A DNA stretch of 64,000 nucleotides, from assembly GCF_001427125.1 (NCBI RefSeq), contig NZ_LMGK01000024.1, positions 123,692 to 187,691 of the forward strand, given 5' to 3'. Shown here piece by piece: positions 60,675 through 64,000 of the stretch. This DNA is from Pseudomonas sp. Root562 (GTDB taxonomy: Bacteria > Pseudomonadota > Gammaproteobacteria > Pseudomonadales > Pseudomonadaceae). The notes under the pieces are model-generated. The model was not told where the DNA came from. It searched no databases and was given only the letters and a program-made list of their open reading frames with translations. The number at the start of each line of letters is the position of its first letter. Positions within the stretch are counted from its first letter, which is position 1. The translations under genes were made by a program, and so were the position numbers.

Positions 60675-61280
60675 TCAGAATTTGACCTCGGGCGGTTTTT
60701 CCGAGCCTGGCGTGGCTTCGAAGGTTTCGCGCACAGGCAGGTCGCTGTACATCACGCTATGCCACAGGCGACCGGGGAAGGTGCGGATTTCGGTGTTGTA
60801 CTTCTGCACCGCCAGAATGAAATCCCGTCGGGCCACGCTGATGCGGTTTTCGGTGCCTTCGAGCTGCGATTGCAGGGCGAGGAAGTTCTGGTTGGCCTTG
60901 AGGTCCGGATAGCGTTCGACCACCACCATCAAACGGCTCAAGGCACCGCTGAGCTGATCCTGGGCCTGTTGGTACTGCTTGAGCTTTTCCGGGTTATCGA
61001 GGGTGGAGGCGTCGACCTGGATCGACGTTGCCTTCGCCCGGGCCTCGATCACGGCAGTCAGGGTTTCCTTCTCATGGGCAGCGTAGCCCTTGACCGTTTC
61101 CACCAGGTTGGGAATCAGGTCGGCACGGCGCTGATACTGGTTCTGCACCTGGCCCCAGGCCGCCTTGGCCTGCTCGTCGAGGGTCGGGATGTTGTTGATG
61201 CCACAGGCTGTCAGTAGCGTGGCGAGTACCAATAACGTGGCCACTTGCAGGCTCGACCGGTAGGACTGTCGTACATTCAT
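60675..61280 (-). CDS. lemA: LemA family lipoprotein
   Basis: 201 residues from 61280. Lipobox LLTAC with Cys26, then the LemA fold: QRRADLIPNLVETVKGYAAHEKETL and the long helical bundle ending NTEIRTFPGRLWHSVMY (described). Conserved partner of TPM proteins. The frame is open to 61415 but only this start has the signal. Confidence 0.9.
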   Translation of the reverse strand: MNVRQSYRSSLQVATLLVLATLLTACGINNIPTLDEQAKAAWGQVQNQYQRRADLIPNLVETVKGYAAHEKETLTAVIEARAKATSIQVDASTLDNPEKLKQYQQAQDQLSGALSRLMVVVERYPDLKANQNFLALQSQLEGTENRISVARRDFILAVQKYNTEIRTFPGRLWHSVMYSDLPVRETFEATPGSEKPPEVKF

Positions 61281-61514
61281 ATCAGTGATGCTCCCTTCAC
61301 ATTCATGGAAAAAACAACCGAAGACCCTCTCGGCCGGCTCTTCGGGCATAATCGGCCGCGCATCTGGATTGCATCGGGGCAATGGGCTAAAAAATGCCCA
61401 GCGCAAAAAACGCATCCGGCTTTTTTGAACCGGTACCCGAACAACAATAGTCGCTCCCTAAATTTTGGCTGGCCGGCGTGTACATCGCCGTTTGGGCCCT
61501 TGAGAAAACTATTC

Positions 61515-63806
61515 ATGAAGAAGCTGTGTTTGCTGGGCCTGTTCGTCAGCCTGGCCAGTCATAACGTATTGGCCGCCACGACGCCCGCACCTCTGGAGAA
61601 CAAGGAAGCCTTCGTCAGCAACCTGATGAAGCAAATGACCCTCGATGAGAAAATCGGCCAGTTGCGCCTGATCAGCATCGGCCCGGAAATGCCTCGGGAG
61701 ATGATCCGCAAGGAAATCGCCGCGGGCAACATCGGCGGTACGTTCAACTCGATCACCCGCCCGGAAAACCGTCCGATGCAGGACGCCGCCATGCGCAGCC
61801 GGTTGAAGATCCCGATGTTCTTCGCCTATGACGTGATCCACGGCCACCGTACCATTTTCCCGATCCCGCTGGCGTTGGCGTCGAGCTGGGACATGGACGC
61901 CATTGGCTTGTCCGGGCGCATCGCCGCCAAGGAAGCGGCGGCTGACAGCCTCGACATCACGTTCGCACCGATGGTTGATATTTCCCGCGACCCACGCTGG
62001 GGCCGTACCTCCGAAGGTTTCGGCGAAGACACCTACCTGGTGTCGCGCATTGCCGGGGTGATGGTCAAGGCATTCCAGGGCGCCGGCGCCAACGCCGCCG
62101 ACAGCATCATGGCCAGCGTCAAGCATTTCGCGCTGTACGGCGCGGTCGAAGGTGGCCGCGACTACAACGTGGTCGACATGAGCCCGGTCAAGATGTACCA
62201 GGACTACCTGCCCCCCTATCGCGCAGCGATCGATGCCGGTGCCGGCGGGGTGATGGTGGCGCTGAACTCGATCAACGGCGTGCCGGCCACCGCCAACACC
62301 TGGCTGATGAACGACCTGTTGCGCAAGGAATGGGGCTTCAAGGGCCTGGCAGTCAGCGACCACGGGGCGATTTTCGAGCTGATCAAGCACGGCGTCGCCC
62401 GTGATGGCCGCGAAGCCGCGAAGCTGGCAATCAAGGCCGGCATCCACATGAGCATGAACGATACCTTGTACGGCAAGGAGCTGCCGGGTTTGCTGAAGTC
62501 CGGCGAGATCCAGCAGAGCGATATCGACAACGCCGTGCGTGCAGTGCTCGAAGCCAAATACGACATGGGCCTGTTCAAGGACCCGTACCTGCGCATCGGC
62601 AAGGCCGAGGATGATCCGGTCGACACTTACGCCGACAGCCGCTTGCACCGCGCCGAGGCCCGTGACGTCGCGCGTCGCAGCCTGGTATTGCTGAAAAACC
62701 AGAATCAGACCCTGCCGCTGAAGAAAACCGCGAAAGTCGCTCTGGTCGGCCCGCTGGCCAAGGCACCCATCGACATGATGGGCAGCTGGGCCGCCGCCGG
62801 TCGCCCGGCGCAATCGGTGACCCTGTTCGATGGCATGACCACCGCGCTGGGCAATAAATCGACGCTGATCTACGCCCGTGGCGCCAACATCACCAGCGAC
62901 AAGAAGATCCTCGACTACCTGAACTTCCTCAACTTCGATGCCCCGGAAGTGGTCGATGACCCGCGCCCGGCCAACGTGTTGATCGACGAAGCGGTAAAAG
63001 CCGCCAAGGAGGCTGACGTGGTGGTGGCGGCCGTGGGCGAGTCCCGTGGCATGTCCCACGAATCGTCGAGCCGCACCGACCTGAACATCCCGGAAAACCA
63101 GCGTGAACTGATCCGCGCCTTGAAAGCCACCGGTAAGCCGCTGGTACTGGTGTTGATGAACGGTCGCCCGCTGTCGCTTCTTGAAGAGAAAGAACAGGCT
63201 GACGCGATCCTCGAAACCTGGTTCAGCGGCACCGAGGGCGGCAACGCCATTGCCGATGTGCTGTTCGGCGACTACAACCCGTCGGGCAAACTGCCGATCA
63301 CCTTCCCGCGTTCGGTTGGCCAGATCCCCACTTACTACAACCACCTGAGCATCGGCCGGCCGTTCACGCCGGGCAAACCGGGCAACTACACCTCGCAGTA
63401 TTTCGATGACACAACCGGCCCGCTGTTCCCGTTCGGCTACGGTTTGAGCTACACCGATTTCAGTCTGAGCGACATGGCCCTGTCGTCGACCACGCTGAAC
63501 AAGACCGGCAAGCTCGACGCCAGCGTCACGGTGAAAAACACCGGCAAGCGTGACGGCGAAACCGTGGTGCAGTTGTACATCCAGGACGAAACCGGTTCGA
63601 TGATCCGCCCGATCAAGGAACTGAAAAACTTCCAGAAGGTGCTGCTCAAGGCGGGCGAACAGAAAGTCCTGCACTTCACCATCACCGAGGACGACCTGAA
63701 GTTCTACAACAGCCAGCTCAAGTACGCCGCGGAACCGGGCAAATTCAACGTGCAGATCGGCCTGGATTCCCAGGATGTGACGCAGCAGAGTTTTGAGTTG
63801 CTGTAA
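61515..63806 (+). CDS. bglX: Periplasmic beta-glucosidase (GH3)
   Basis: 763 residues with signal peptide ending HNVLA. GH3 N domain about 30-380 with catalytic nucleophile D282 in AVSDHGAI, KHF(A)LYGAVEGGRDY substrate loop, GH3 C domain about 400-640 and a fibronectin-III-like end. Hydrolyses beta-glucosides in the periplasm. The start at 61515 is chosen because the upstream open frame to 61245 lacks a signal and overlaps the lemA promoter. The 3' end recurs downstream. Confidence 0.94.
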   Translation: MKKLCLLGLFVSLASHNVLAATTPAPLENKEAFVSNLMKQMTLDEKIGQLRLISIGPEMPREMIRKEIAAGNIGGTFNSITRPENRPMQDAAMRSRLKIPMFFAYDVIHGHRTIFPIPLALASSWDMDAIGLSGRIAAKEAAADSLDITFAPMVDISRDPRWGRTSEGFGEDTYLVSRIAGVMVKAFQGAGANAADSIMASVKHFALYGAVEGGRDYNVVDMSPVKMYQDYLPPYRAAIDAGAGGVMVALNSINGVPATANTWLMNDLLRKEWGFKGLAVSDHGAIFELIKHGVARDGREAAKLAIKAGIHMSMNDTLYGKELPGLLKSGEIQQSDIDNAVRAVLEAKYDMGLFKDPYLRIGKAEDDPVDTYADSRLHRAEARDVARRSLVLLKNQNQTLPLKKTAKVALVGPLAKAPIDMMGSWAAAGRPAQSVTLFDGMTTALGNKSTLIYARGANITSDKKILDYLNFLNFDAPEVVDDPRPANVLIDEAVKAAKEADVVVAAVGESRGMSHESSSRTDLNIPENQRELIRALKATGKPLVLVLMNGRPLSLLEEKEQADAILETWFSGTEGGNAIADVLFGDYNPSGKLPITFPRSVGQIPTYYNHLSIGRPFTPGKPGNYTSQYFDDTTGPLFPFGYGLSYTDFSLSDMALSSTTLNKTGKLDASVTVKNTGKRDGETVVQLYIQDETGSMIRPIKELKNFQKVLLKAGEQKVLHFTITEDDLKFYNSQLKYAAEPGKFNVQIGLDSQDVTQQSFELL

Positions 63807-63819
63807 CCCCGTGTGGACT

Positions 63820-63869
63820 GATCGTTCCCACGCTCTGCGTGGGTTCCCACGCAGAGCGTGGGAACGATC
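63820..63869. repeat. Long palindrome after bglX
   Basis: 24-base arms of GATCGTTCCCACGCTCTGCG type meet head to head; a second copy starts at 63972 and runs off the window. Confidence 0.9.
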
Positions 63870-63958
63870 TGGAATACGCTGCGGAACCGGGCGAGTTCAA
63901 CGTGCAGATCGGCCTGGATTCCCAGGATGTGGCGCAGCAGAGTTTTGAGTTGCTGTAA
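63868..63958 (+). pseudogene. Duplicated, diverged 3' end of bglX
   Basis: Bases 63873-63996 align to 63721-63844 with an offset of 152 and about five mismatches. The coding part would give the last ~29 residues of BglX with K-to-E and T-to-A changes, ending at TAA 63956-63958, but it has no start of its own. It looks like a recombination remnant. Confidence 0.85.
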
Positions 63959-64000
63959 CCCCGTGTGGACTGATCGTTCCCACGCTCTGCGTGGGAATGC

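Noticed and set aside
61509..63674. 721-residue minus-strand frame
   Set aside because: Complete antisense of bglX. Its composition is that of a shadow frame in high-GC DNA and it has no recognisable domain.

Overview
The window is a contiguous piece of a Pseudomonas chromosome, most likely from the P. fluorescens group. The evidence is the gene order (bamC-dapA-gcvR-bcp, algU-mucA-mucB-mucD beside nadB, sdhE/ygfZ, the tctED/tctCBA locus), a recognisable phaG, and many Pseudomonas-type REP palindromes between genes. GC content looks high and even. I see no prophage, insertion sequence or CRISPR array.

Layout. 1-16 kb is core genome: outer-membrane assembly (bamC), lysine synthesis (dapA), glycine-cleavage control (gcvR), a peroxiredoxin, an AI-2E-type permease, a TusA-like protein, a periplasmic M48 protease, the AlgU envelope-stress operon (without mucC), nadB, ygfX-sdhE, ygfZ and an HDOD protein. 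15-21.5 kb holds a tricarboxylate two-component system (tctE/tctD) divergent from the tripartite transporter tctCBA plus an AbrB-type membrane protein. 21.6-24.5 kb has ung, a 3-hydroxyisobutyryl-CoA hydrolase-like gene and two Tyr/Gly-rich small lipoproteins.

24.8-34.7 kb is a guanidine-degradation operon. A guanidine-I (ykkC) riboswitch precedes an ABC transporter, two DUF1989 proteins (carboxyguanidine deiminase type), a biotin-dependent carboxylase of the urea/guanidine carboxylase family and allophanate hydrolase. Together these should import guanidine and convert it to ammonia and CO2. The riboswitch contains a 10-nt segment perfectly complementary to the Shine-Dalgarno region of the first gene, which suggests translational control.

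34.9-38.6 kb carries a diguanylate cyclase, a small Cys-rich protein, rsuA and phaG. 38.7-41.7 kb is an accessory strip behind a tRNA-Gly(CCC): higBA, hicAB (the hicA gene is short and starts with GTG), a structured leader RNA and small proteins. 41.7-46.7 kb has a trans-aconitate methyltransferase, a Fet4-like protein, stress proteins, a PAS-GAF-GGDEF protein, a LysE exporter and a parDE-type module with a clear palindromic operator.

46.8-51.4 kb is a catabolic cluster (MFS permease, HMG-CoA-lyase-like enzyme, CaiB-type CoA transferase, LysR regulator with a candidate operator). 51.6-52.6 kb is a lone SIR2-like (DUF4917) gene. 52.8-55.1 kb pairs an XRE-cupin regulator with a class II aldolase and a DHDPS-family lyase. 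55-61 kb has small stress and regulatory genes, a transporter, a methyltransferase and a lemA-TPM-TPM operon. The window ends with bglX, followed by a REP palindrome and a second, slightly diverged copy of the bglX 3' end.
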